This document shows positions 9,255 to 17,809 of a stretch of DNA of 64,000 nucleotides, piece by piece. Made by a program: the position numbers and the translations under genes. Below the pieces are notes generated by a model. That model ran no database searches. It saw nothing but the letters and a program-made list of their open reading frames with translations, and was not told where the DNA came from. Source of the DNA: JAFNAG01 sp963721405 (GTDB lineage Bacteria; Acidobacteriota; UBA6911); contig CAVRJA010000014.1 of NCBI GenBank assembly GCA_963721405.1, forward strand, positions 1,054,001 through 1,118,000, read 5' to 3'. Position 1 is the stretch's first letter. Each line of letters starts with the position of its first letter.

Positions 9255-10052
9255 ATGTTGCTGCTGCCCGAGCACTATTCTTTGACGCCGTTCGAGGATG
9301 CGACGAGTCTCCTCAGCGATCCGGGACTCATCCGCGCCAGGGCCGAGGAGTCGGGCTATCTCTACTTTGCAGGTTTGATCCCCGCGAACTTAATCGATCC
9401 GGTACGCGCTTTCGAAAGCGACTTGTCTGCCGCCTATGGGTGGACGGAGCCGAACCCGGGAAACCATCCATTCCAGGATGTCAGGCCGGGAGCCTGCTTC
9501 GGCGGCCGCGGGTGGGATGATCCGCGGTTCATAGAACTGCAGAGGCAGGTTTGCACCCACGTGGGATTTCGCACTCTCGTACTCGACGAGGGGATCATGC
9601 GTATTCTCGCGACCGTATACGGAGAGGCTGCCGCCGTGGCCACCATGAACCAGTGCTGGGTCAAGCTGCCGGGAAATCCTGAGCACACAACCCTTCCGCA
9701 TCAGGACACGTTTTACCTCCCCTCCTGCGCGCGAATGTGGAGCGTCTGGTTCCCTCTGGTCGACACGCCGCTCGAGCTTGGGCCGCTGGCCGTCGTGCCG
9801 GGATCCCACAAGAAGTTCTGGCGTCACAAGGACAATTTGCAGGGAATTGACGTCCCGCGGGATGTCATCTGGGCGACCGGGCCTGTCCATCCCGGCGATA
9901 TCGTCGCTTACAGCGCCGCCACGGTGCATTGCGCCTGGTCGAATGTCTCCAAGAGCAACGTCCGGGTGGCGCTGGACGTACGGTACGAGCCGAAGATGAC
10001 GTCCGATTCCATCCTTCGTCCCGAGTTCGGGAACCATGCGGGAGCTGCCTGA
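9255..10052 (+). CDS. Phytanoyl-CoA dioxygenase (PhyH)-family Fe(II)/2-oxoglutarate oxygenase
   Basis: The 265-residue protein has the double-stranded beta-helix of Fe(II)/2OG oxygenases. The first two iron ligands are in TLPHQDTFYLP (HxD, about 149-151). The third is the His in ATVHCAWSNVSKSNVR (about 224), and the nearby Arg is placed to bind 2-oxoglutarate. PGSHKKFW before the distal His is typical of the PhyH family. Members hydroxylate lipids, amino acids or secondary metabolites, and the substrate cannot be predicted here. The start has no strong ribosome site, so a slightly different start is possible. No biosynthetic cluster surrounds it. Confidence 0.85.
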   Translation: MLLLPEHYSLTPFEDATSLLSDPGLIRARAEESGYLYFAGLIPANLIDPVRAFESDLSAAYGWTEPNPGNHPFQDVRPGACFGGRGWDDPRFIELQRQVCTHVGFRTLVLDEGIMRILATVYGEAAAVATMNQCWVKLPGNPEHTTLPHQDTFYLPSCARMWSVWFPLVDTPLELGPLAVVPGSHKKFWRHKDNLQGIDVPRDVIWATGPVHPGDIVAYSAATVHCAWSNVSKSNVRVALDVRYEPKMTSDSILRPEFGNHAGAA

Positions 10053-10186
10053 TAGATCCCGGGAAGTCAAAATTGCGGAATGTCATCTTAAAAACAGGAT
10101 CGATGTGCGCTGCAGGCCTGAATCCGCAAAATGACGGCCATTGACCTTGTTGCTGCGGTACACTTTTTGTTGGAGGGAAATGAAGT

Positions 10187-12757
10187 ATGATTCTGCGTTC
10201 CCCGATCCATCGCCGAAAATCGTGCCGTCGGAAGCGCCGGGCTCGCTGTGGAACAGGGGCGTGGCGAATGTCGCGCGCCCGGGCACTCCTGTTGGCATGC
10301 CAGATCCTGTTCGCGGCCTTCTTCGTTGCCAACAGGCAGATGGCTCCGGCTGCTGCCGCACAGCAGAGGACCATTCTCCAGCCGGTTCTGGATGGCCTCG
10401 ACCAGCCGGTATTCGTCTCCAGTGCGCACGACGCTTCCCGGCGGCTCTTCATTTTGGAGCAGCCGGGCCGGATCAAGGTCCTTCCCCCGGGCGGTTCGGT
10501 CCCGAAGGTATTCCTGGACATTTCCGATCGTGTGCTCGCCGGTGGGGAACAGGGCCTTCTCGGCCTCGCATTCCATCCTCGGTTTTCGGAAAACGGGCGG
10601 TTTTTCCTCGACTATACCAGGAAGCCGGACGGCGCCACCGTGATTGCCGAATACCGGGTTTCGTCGGCGAATCCCGACGTGGCCGACACATCGGAGCGAG
10701 TTCTGCTGACAATTCCGCAGCCCTACACCAATCACAACGGAGGCATGGTTGAATTCGGCCCCGACGGTTACCTCTACATAGGCATGGGCGATGGCGGATC
10801 GGGAAATGATCCCGAGAATCGGGCGCAAAATTTGCAGGAACTGCTCGGCAAGATCCTGCGCATCGACGTGGACCGATCCGACGGGGGACTGCCCTATGGC
10901 ATTCCTCCCTCGAACCCGTTTGCAGGGTCGACCTCAGCCCGTCCTGAAATATTTGCGCTGGGACTGCGCAATCCATGGAGGTTCTCATTCGACCGGGCGA
11001 ACGGGAAGATGTATGCGGGAGACGTTGGCCAGGGGCTCGTGGAAGAAATCGACATCATCATCGCCGGCGGAAACTACGGATGGCGTGTCCTGGAGGGGAC
11101 GCGCTGTACGGACCTCGGTCCTGCTCCCTGCAATGCGCCGGGCTTCATTCCACCGATCACTCAGTACGGACACGACGGCGGCAAGTGCTCGGTCACGGGA
11201 GGGTACGCCTACCGTGGCCGGCAGGACAGTTTGCCCCAGGGGACTTATGTCTATGCCGACTTTTGCAGCGGGGAGATTTTTACGGTTCAATCGGGGACCG
11301 GCACCCTGCTGCTCGACACCGACCTGAACATCTCGTCCTTCGGCGAAGACGAAGACGGAGAAATTTATGTGGTCGGGCTCGGCGGAACCGTGCACAGGTT
11401 TGTCAACCCGGACGCACCCGCCCGGCCTGCCTACTACTTTCCCCGCCTGCTGAGCACGAATGGCTCCGCCGCCGGGGAGGATCAGTTCACCGGTTTCGCG
11501 GCGGCGAATCTCGACACCGCGGCCGCCTCGCTGACCTTCACTGCCTACGACTCTAGCGGCGCGCTGATCCAGGGAACTGGGATTTCGAACCCGGTTACGG
11601 TCGATCTGCCCGGTTCCGCGCAATTGGCCCGTCTGGAATCGCAGATCTTCGGTTCGGGGATCCGCGCACTCGACAGGACGGGGTGGGTCAGGCTGGAAAG
11701 CAGCACCGTGCGGCTCGCCTCCTCTTTCCTCGCATTCGATGCGCGCCTCTCTTTCCTTGGAGGCGCCACGGGCGCCCCCGTCCCGCTCAACGACTTCCTG
11801 TTGTCCGGCGTCGTTCCCTCGTCGTCCTGGAAAATCTATCTCGCCAATCCGCGCGCAACCCCGGGCACCGTAGTCATCAGGGCCTTTTCCGCGGGTGGCG
11901 ACGCGCGAGCCGTCTCATCACGGTCGCTGGGGCCGCACGAGATGCTCGTGACGACAGTCGCCGGGCTTTTTCCCGGCCTCGATTTCCGTCCCGACGATTA
12001 CCTCCGTGCCTCCGCAAGCCAGGGGGCGGCAGCGCTCGAGTTTCTGGAAAAGCCTGCCCAGCCTCCCCAAGCCGCCGGCGCGCAGGATGCAACAGCAGGG
12101 GGGACCGTCCTGTACGCGCCGCAATACGTGATGGGGGGCGGGTATACATCCGTCCTATCGGTCACCAATCTCGATTTGGCGCCGGGAAACGTCACCATCC
12201 GGCTCTTTAGCGAAAACGGAACCGTGGTGGGGACGCCACGGTTGGTGCCGATCGCGGCCATGGGCAGGATTCTCGTCTCCGACCCCGCCTTTTTCGGGGA
12301 CTTCGGGACGTCGATGGTGCAGGGATCCGTCGAGATTCGAAGCAGCGGCCCCCTGCTTGCGGGGAGTGTCACTTTTTCGGACCCAGGAAACCGGGTTTTT
12401 TCAACAACCGTCCCGCTCGTCTCGATCCTGCGCAAGCGGCTGGTTTACAGCCAGGTCGCCTCAGATTCCACCTACTATACGGGAATTGCCGTGGCCAATC
12501 CGGGGGGGAGCGATTCCGTCGTGCGCATCGAGGTCTTCGACGGCTCGGGCCACTCCGTGGTTTCCGGCGACTTTTCCATCCCCGCCGGGGGAAGATCTGC
12601 GCGCGTGCTTACAGACCTGTTTCCCGGACTCGCGGGAAGGAGCGTGACCGGCGGACGGATCGAAGTCACGGCAGCGAACGGCCTGGCGAGCTGCGCGACG
12701 TTCGGCACCGTCAACCTGACGGCGCTCTCGGCGCTCGAAGCGCAAGGCCGGGACTGA
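10187..12757 (+). CDS. Secreted PQQ-type sugar (glucose/sorbosone) dehydrogenase with beta-rich repeat C-terminus
   Basis: The 856-residue protein starts at ATG 10187 behind GGAGGG. A very basic leader (about 1-27) precedes a hydrophobic export segment (about 30-57); MSRARALLL at 10268 is an alternative start. Residues about 60-405 form a six-bladed propeller of the soluble aldose sugar dehydrogenase family (PF07995): GGEQGLLGLAFHPRF, NHNGGMVEFGPDGYLYIGMG, GLRNPWRFSFD and GNYGWRVLEG. It probably oxidises sugars in the periplasm with PQQ. Residues about 415-856 are unrelated and hold about four diverged beta-sandwich-like repeats, each with a TGxAxANxD-like strand and ending near LFPGL. This tail may anchor the enzyme or bind a surface. 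No PQQ synthesis genes are in view. Confidence 0.85.
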   Translation: MILRSPIHRRKSCRRKRRARCGTGAWRMSRARALLLACQILFAAFFVANRQMAPAAAAQQRTILQPVLDGLDQPVFVSSAHDASRRLFILEQPGRIKVLPPGGSVPKVFLDISDRVLAGGEQGLLGLAFHPRFSENGRFFLDYTRKPDGATVIAEYRVSSANPDVADTSERVLLTIPQPYTNHNGGMVEFGPDGYLYIGMGDGGSGNDPENRAQNLQELLGKILRIDVDRSDGGLPYGIPPSNPFAGSTSARPEIFALGLRNPWRFSFDRANGKMYAGDVGQGLVEEIDIIIAGGNYGWRVLEGTRCTDLGPAPCNAPGFIPPITQYGHDGGKCSVTGGYAYRGRQDSLPQGTYVYADFCSGEIFTVQSGTGTLLLDTDLNISSFGEDEDGEIYVVGLGGTVHRFVNPDAPARPAYYFPRLLSTNGSAAGEDQFTGFAAANLDTAAASLTFTAYDSSGALIQGTGISNPVTVDLPGSAQLARLESQIFGSGIRALDRTGWVRLESSTVRLASSFLAFDARLSFLGGATGAPVPLNDFLLSGVVPSSSWKIYLANPRATPGTVVIRAFSAGGDARAVSSRSLGPHEMLVTTVAGLFPGLDFRPDDYLRASASQGAAALEFLEKPAQPPQAAGAQDATAGGTVLYAPQYVMGGGYTSVLSVTNLDLAPGNVTIRLFSENGTVVGTPRLVPIAAMGRILVSDPAFFGDFGTSMVQGSVEIRSSGPLLAGSVTFSDPGNRVFSTTVPLVSILRKRLVYSQVASDSTYYTGIAVANPGGSDSVVRIEVFDGSGHSVVSGDFSIPAGGRSARVLTDLFPGLAGRSVTGGRIEVTAANGLASCATFGTVNLTALSALEAQGRD

Positions 12758-12857
12758 TCGGCTTCCGGACAACCGCCCGGGTTGCGGAGTCCCGATGTCC
12801 GATCCAGTCCTGCGGATTCGGCTGTCGTTAGCCGCGCCTGACGAATATAATGACGGC

Positions 12858-12877
12858 AATTTCAAGCGCTTGAAATT
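12858..12877. promoter_or_regulatory. 20-bp perfect palindrome, LacI-operator-like
   Basis: AATTTCAAGCGCTTGAAATT is perfectly self-complementary with a central CG, the style of LacI/GalR-family operators. It lies 101 bp after the sugar dehydrogenase stop. No T-run follows, so a terminator is unlikely, and no LacI-type regulator is encoded in the window. Confidence 0.35.
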
Positions 12878-12934
12878 CGGTCCGACCTCCAGACCTGAAA
12901 GGCGGGAAGGCGCCATCCGGGCCTCTTCCCTCGT

Positions 12935-13129
12935 TCAATTTGAGCAGTCGGCGCGCGCCTGGAAGATGAACTTCAGGCTCATCTGCATGGTCCGGCTGCT
13001 GCCGCTGAACTGGCTGGCATCGAGAAATTTAATCGATGAAACGTTTGCGTACGTCGAGCTCAGCGCGTTGTTGAGCGACCGCTGGTTGCCGGCAAAGAAT
13101 CCCGATCCCTCACAGCCGTGGGTCCAAAC
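12935..13129 (-). pseudogene. Possible relic of an outer-membrane beta-barrel C-terminus
   Basis: Reading the minus strand in frame directly behind the stop of the secreted gene at 13130, about 64 codons follow without a stop until 12935. They contain FFAGNQRSLNNAL and RTMQMSLKFIF. The latter strongly resembles the last strand of acidobacterial TonB-dependent receptors, which commonly end in R-x-x-Q-x-x-L-K-x-x-F. No start codon or ribosome site is evident, so it reads as the remaining tip of a lost receptor gene. The match is short and could be coincidental. Confidence 0.35.
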
Positions 13130-14416
13130 CTATCGCAAGAACAGGTGAGATCCCTTTGCCAACTTGATCGGCGCTTTCCTGCGGGCGCCTGTCCTCACGT
13201 CGAACGCAACCAGGTCGCCGTTCTCGATGACGAGAAGCTCCCTCTCATTCAGCCAACCTGCCAAGGTCGTATGCGGCAGCCAGGCGGAGCGCCTCTGAGG
13301 GTCCCCCACTCTGAGCACCTCGACCCCGGGCAGTTCGCTCATGGATTGGCGGATGCGCGCGAGTTCGGTTGGATTGGCTTTGCCGCTTTCGGACAAGCGG
13401 ATTTCGGCGTCCGGCAGCGCGGTGGACATGATGCTCATGGCGGCATAAGAGGCGTCCGGAGAGAGCCTGGCGCCGGAAGTATAAAAGGTGACATCATAGT
13501 TCGGATTGGCGTACCTCTGCCGCTCGTCGAAGATCACGATGTTCCTGCCGCCGCCGGCGAGCATCGTCTGATCGTTGCCTTCGTTGTCCCATCCGCAGCA
13601 GCCCCCATCGGAGAGCGCATGGATGATGAGGGCGCCGCTCTGTGCCGTGTCCAGCACGGCCTCCAGCGCCGCGTCGAGTTTGCGCGGGAACCACTTTCCA
13701 GCCGATTTCCGGTACAGAAGGCTCGACTGGTACGTTGCGCCGATCTGTCCCGGTATCCAATGGTTCACGATGAAAAAATCATCCACACCTTCATCGGGAA
13801 ACCAGAAACCTCCCTCGGGACAGGCCTCTGAACACACGCCGGTGCCGCACGCGCAGGGCGGGAAGGTAAACGCCGCAATCTGCGAACGGCTCTCCCCGGC
13901 CAGGTTGGCCTGCCAGGCGTGATAAGTCGTCGCCACCGAGACTTCGGCGCCATCCTCGTCTCTGGTTGTCCTGAACTCGTTTTCAAAAATGTAGAGCTGT
14001 CCCCCATCGGCGGACAGGGCCCATCGGCGGGTGCTCTCGACAGAAACTTTCTTGCCACCTTCCGGCGCGGGTTTCGGAGTCGCTCCGCGATCGAACGAGG
14101 CGGCTGTCCGGCCGTTCCACAACCAGACTTTGCCGAGCGGGAAATGCTGCTCAGGATTGCCGAACTGTACGGCCGGATCCGAACAGAACAGGATCTGGCC
14201 CTTGCGGTTGACTTGCAGGCTATCGGGATCCTTCAGGAATTCGGCCGGGACCCTGACGGTTTTGAGCACGGCCCAGGTTGAGGTTTCATATTCCGCCATC
14301 TCGCCTGGAGCGCGGAGCACCCAAAGCCGAGTCCCGCCTTGGCCAGCCGAACCATAGCCCCAGCACACGGCGACACACGACAGCAGCAACATCGCGGCAG
14401 CAGTTTTGGCGTGCAT
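13130..14416 (-). CDS. Secreted protein of unknown function
   Basis: The 428-residue product begins at ATG 14416 with AAGGAG 5 nt upstream. A signal peptide (about 1-24, AAAMLLLSCVAVCWGYG) marks it for export. The rest is rich in short beta segments (RRWALSADGGQLYIFENEF, NIVIFDERQRYANPNY, ASYAAMSIMSTALPDAEIRL), which suggests a propeller-like fold. A cysteine group, CACGTGVCSEAC at about 190-200, and GGCCGWD near 272 may form disulfides or bind metal. I do not recognise the family. It faces the sugar dehydrogenase gene convergently and shares orientation with the M14 peptidase upstream, but that gene ends in a terminator. Confidence 0.7.
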   Translation of the reverse strand: MHAKTAAAMLLLSCVAVCWGYGSAGQGGTRLWVLRAPGEMAEYETSTWAVLKTVRVPAEFLKDPDSLQVNRKGQILFCSDPAVQFGNPEQHFPLGKVWLWNGRTAASFDRGATPKPAPEGGKKVSVESTRRWALSADGGQLYIFENEFRTTRDEDGAEVSVATTYHAWQANLAGESRSQIAAFTFPPCACGTGVCSEACPEGGFWFPDEGVDDFFIVNHWIPGQIGATYQSSLLYRKSAGKWFPRKLDAALEAVLDTAQSGALIIHALSDGGCCGWDNEGNDQTMLAGGGRNIVIFDERQRYANPNYDVTFYTSGARLSPDASYAAMSIMSTALPDAEIRLSESGKANPTELARIRQSMSELPGVEVLRVGDPQRRSAWLPHTTLAGWLNERELLVIENGDLVAFDVRTGARRKAPIKLAKGSHLFLR

Positions 14417-14529
14417 GACTCCTTCCTTTCACCGTCCTTTGCCTGCCTGACCGGCAGGGTGCCAGGCCCTCAAGATTCAATTGTCAACGGTATTTGGGAA
14501 CAGGACCCTGCAGACGGGTCTCGGGACAC

Positions 14530-14565
14530 GGAAAAACGCCGACACCGGGATTCGTCGCCGGCGTT
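14530..14565 (-). terminator. Intrinsic terminator of the M14 peptidase gene
   Basis: On the minus strand AACGCCG and CGGCGTT form a GC-rich stem (14535-14541 with 14559-14565) with a 17-nt loop, followed at once by TTTTTC. It lies 35 bp after the peptidase stop at 14600 and before the next leftward gene. Confidence 0.65.
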
Positions 14566-14599
14566 CTTCCGCGTCGGAGACAGGCGACTGACCTGAGCG

Positions 14600-17557
14600 C
14601 TATTGCGGCTCCCTTGTACCGGCGGCGGGCTGCGCGGCGCCGGCGTCGAGGTGGTCCCAGTTCAGGATGGCATTGAATGCCAGGTTAAAGCTGCCGAACG
14701 TCTGGTAACGCCAGAACGGACGATTGGCAAACATGACGACGTGGCCTTTGCCCAGCGGCGCATCGATAACCAGCGCGCGGCCGACGAGCGCCTGCTGGCC
14801 GGCGAGGCCGCCGCTGAGCAGCATGTCGTTCGGATCGGTCGGGAAACGCAGGATCACGCGCGGCCGCGTCGCTTGATCGCCGCCGCCCGCGCCACCCCGG
14901 CCGCCACCGCCGCGTCCGCCGCCTTCCGGCGCGCCGGGCGCCCCGCCGCGACCGCCTGCCGGCGCCGGCGGAGGTCCGTCGAGTGTCGTCAACGTCGGCT
15001 GGACGGCATTCGGATTCAGATTCATGCCGACGCCGGGAATCTGGGCGCCGCCCCGCCCCCCGCCACCGAATCCGCCGCCGAACCCTCCGCCCGCGCTGAG
15101 CACGGGGCCGGAGCTGAAGTAGACCGCGAGGTTGTTGCTGTCGTAGCCGTAGGCAATCGGGCTATTCCTGTCCACGAACTGGGATTTCATCACGACACCG
15201 CGCGCAAAGAGGCCCGTCGGCTGTTCGACGGAGACTCCGCTGACCAGGTGATACTCGGGGAAAATGGTCGACGTCGAGCCCTCGGTGATGAGCAGGCCTC
15301 CCTCCTGCACGAATTTCATCAGGTTGATGAGCCCTTCGAATCCCATGCCTCCGCGGATATCGTCGGCCGAATCCTGGACCCCAAGGTTGGGAGTCAGGTC
15401 CGTCTTCTTGTACGGGATCGGTTCGGGTCCCTGCACGCCGTTCACCTGCGATTCAGAAGTTCCGCCGACGTGCGGGAAGATGATCACGTCGTACTTCTGA
15501 CGCAGATCCGGCTCGCGCAGCTTCGTGTCGCCGATATATGCGTAGGGGATCTTCATTTTATCGAACGTCATGCGCACCCAGCCCTCGTTTTGGGTGTTTG
15601 ACCAGGAGTGCACGTAGGCGATTCTCGGCGCCGCCATCTCGTGCATCTTCACGGACGGCGCCGACGCGACCGCATAAGCCGCCAGGCCGTACTCCCTGAT
15701 CGACGGCTCCAGCGCCGTGCGATCGGCGCCCGGAATGATGATCGCGCCGGCGTTGAACTGGCGCCCGGCAGCCTCGAAGGCCTCTTCGGCCGCCTGCATC
15801 TTCACGTTCCTGTTAGCGAAACGGAACTGTGCCAGGCTGGTGTCGCCGTTGTGATCGACGATGACTACGCTGCCGGTCCCGTTGATCGTGCCCGGTATCT
15901 TCGCGTCGGCCGTGAGCGGCGTCATCGGCTGGCTGAGCGCAGCCTTGTCCTCGATCTTCGACACTTTTACGTTGCGCAGCAGCGGGAGCGACCAGCCGGT
16001 GTCGTCGTACGGGCTCGGGTTGGCCGGCGAGAAGAACTGGGTGTCGAGGAAATTCACGGCGCAGCGGCTGTACGGCTGGTCCATCCGGACGATGTAGTCT
16101 CCCGCCGCCACCTGCACGTTGCCGGCGGTAAACCCGCTGTCTGCCTTGTGCACCTCGATGCCTTCCTGCCGCAGCAGGTTTACCAGGGCGGCGGCTTCGC
16201 CGCGGCGGCGCTGGCCGGCCGGAATCAACCAGGCATACAGCGGGCCGTCCTTGCCCAGGGCGACGGCGCGTTTGTTTTTCAGGTAATAGTTCTCCAGGAG
16301 CATTTCGCGGTTCTTCGCCGTGAACTGCAGCGCCAGGAGCAGCGCTGACTGCTGAATGTTTACGTTGTTGCGCGGGCCCCAGTTAATGCGCGGCAGCGGG
16401 GGATTCGGCCTGTACCATTCCTTGCTGCTCTGGGTGACGACCTCGCGGTTTGCCGGGCCGTAACTCTCGGTTTCATAGAACCGGCCGATTGAGTTGTGCA
16501 GGTTGGCGATCCAGAACAGGTAGTTGGGCGTCCAGCCGTCGTAGAACGAACCGGTCCAGACGCCGGGCACACCGCGCTTGGTCATCTCGGCGACCTCGTA
16601 TTCCGCGATCTGCCACCACTCGTTCGTCAGCACCGGATCGACGGCCGTGTTGTATGGCCCGGCGCCTGTCGACGCGTAAAGGTAATCCATGGATTCATGA
16701 AGGTCGTGCATCACGGTGGGATGCCACTCGAGATAGGTGCGGAGCACGTTCTGGGTGAGCTTCAAGCCCAGGCCCAGGCCGTCGCGGTTGTTGTCGTGCG
16801 CCACGTACTGACCCCACCAGATGAGCGGCATCCGTTTGCCGGTCTTCTTCTGGTAGTACAGGTTGTCCACGACCTTCTCGCGGCCGTCGACCTCGACGAC
16901 GGGAGTGAGGAAGACAATGACGTTGTTGCGGATGTTCCGGACGAACGGCGTCTCCTCGACGATCAGCCGGTAGGCGAGCTCGAGCTGCATCTCGGCGCTT
17001 CCCGTTTCACCGGTGTGCAGGTTGCCGGTCGCCCAGTAGATGGGCTTCCCGGTCGCGATGAGCTGTTGCGCCTGGGCGTCCGTCAATTTCCGCGGATCGG
17101 TCAGGTCGGCCAGGATCTTCTTGTAGTTGTCGAGCGTCTTGATGGTCGACTCGTCGGCGATGGCCAGGACGATCATGTCGCGGCCTTCCTCGCTCTTGCC
17201 GATCGTAAAAAGCCTCGAGCGTCCCGGCGCCGCCTTGGCCAGGGTCTCGAAGTAGCCCTTGATGTCCTTATAGTAAGTGAGTTCGTCGGGCGTGCCGGGG
17301 ACCCTGCCGAGGGCCTTCAACGGCGTCGGCACCGTCGCCGACGCGGGCAGGTGATCCACAAGCTCCGTCAGGATGCGCGGATCCCGAGTGTACTCCTTGA
17401 TTTTCGCCGTGTACTCTTCGTCAATCACCTGAACCGCAGCGGGTTTCACCGCGGTTTTCTGGCTCTGGGCAATCGTGCTGCCGACAGGCGGCAGCACAAC
17501 CACGATAACAAACACAACGCAGGAAACTCCAAGTCTCCGCATCCAACCCGTTGTCAT
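14600..17557 (-). CDS. Secreted M14-family zinc carboxypeptidase-like protein with Gly/Arg-rich insert
   Basis: The start is ATG 17557, directly behind GGAGGAGG, not the longer upstream frame; the product is 985 residues. A signal peptide (about 1-30) leads into an M14 domain at about 60-400. Zinc ligands are His and Glu of NLHTGETGS and a distal His in HDLHES. FYETESYG may supply the catalytic acid. The C-terminal half contains a ThuA/class I amidotransferase-like alpha/beta region (VIIFPHVGG near 700). Two low-complexity Gly/Arg stretches follow at about 835-855 and 885-915. Such exported proteins digest peptides outside the cell. The secreted M28 peptidase is divergent, 252 bp away, so the two may share control. 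Confidence 0.85.
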   Translation of the reverse strand: MTTGWMRRLGVSCVVFVIVVVLPPVGSTIAQSQKTAVKPAAVQVIDEEYTAKIKEYTRDPRILTELVDHLPASATVPTPLKALGRVPGTPDELTYYKDIKGYFETLAKAAPGRSRLFTIGKSEEGRDMIVLAIADESTIKTLDNYKKILADLTDPRKLTDAQAQQLIATGKPIYWATGNLHTGETGSAEMQLELAYRLIVEETPFVRNIRNNVIVFLTPVVEVDGREKVVDNLYYQKKTGKRMPLIWWGQYVAHDNNRDGLGLGLKLTQNVLRTYLEWHPTVMHDLHESMDYLYASTGAGPYNTAVDPVLTNEWWQIAEYEVAEMTKRGVPGVWTGSFYDGWTPNYLFWIANLHNSIGRFYETESYGPANREVVTQSSKEWYRPNPPLPRINWGPRNNVNIQQSALLLALQFTAKNREMLLENYYLKNKRAVALGKDGPLYAWLIPAGQRRRGEAAALVNLLRQEGIEVHKADSGFTAGNVQVAAGDYIVRMDQPYSRCAVNFLDTQFFSPANPSPYDDTGWSLPLLRNVKVSKIEDKAALSQPMTPLTADAKIPGTINGTGSVVIVDHNGDTSLAQFRFANRNVKMQAAEEAFEAAGRQFNAGAIIIPGADRTALEPSIREYGLAAYAVASAPSVKMHEMAAPRIAYVHSWSNTQNEGWVRMTFDKMKIPYAYIGDTKLREPDLRQKYDVIIFPHVGGTSESQVNGVQGPEPIPYKKTDLTPNLGVQDSADDIRGGMGFEGLINLMKFVQEGGLLITEGSTSTIFPEYHLVSGVSVEQPTGLFARGVVMKSQFVDRNSPIAYGYDSNNLAVYFSSGPVLSAGGGFGGGFGGGGRGGAQIPGVGMNLNPNAVQPTLTTLDGPPPAPAGGRGGAPGAPEGGGRGGGGRGGAGGGDQATRPRVILRFPTDPNDMLLSGGLAGQQALVGRALVIDAPLGKGHVVMFANRPFWRYQTFGSFNLAFNAILNWDHLDAGAAQPAAGTREPQ

Positions 17558-17809
17558 GATTTCCTCCTCCGGGCGGCCGGGCGTACAGGCCACGACTGGG
17601 CCCTTGCAGGGTACAGTTGCGCGCATATTAAGGGTTCCTGATCCGGGACCACAAGGGGAAACTGCGCCAATCCTTTTCGAGACGGGAGAAAAATACAGTG
17701 AATTGGTGTTAGACTGGTTTCCATCGCGAAACTCCTGTCCTGCCGGGCTTGAAGGTCATTGATGGCGACGGTCGGGAAATTGGGAAATCTTCACCAGATT
17801 GGAGGATAT

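Noticed and set aside
12795..13148. 118-codon rightward frame
   Set aside because: No ribosome site or family match, and it overlaps the better-supported leftward receptor-like relic.
16496..17641. 381-codon frame opposite the M14 peptidase
   Set aside because: It is a shadow of the peptidase gene, which has motifs, signal peptide and ribosome site.
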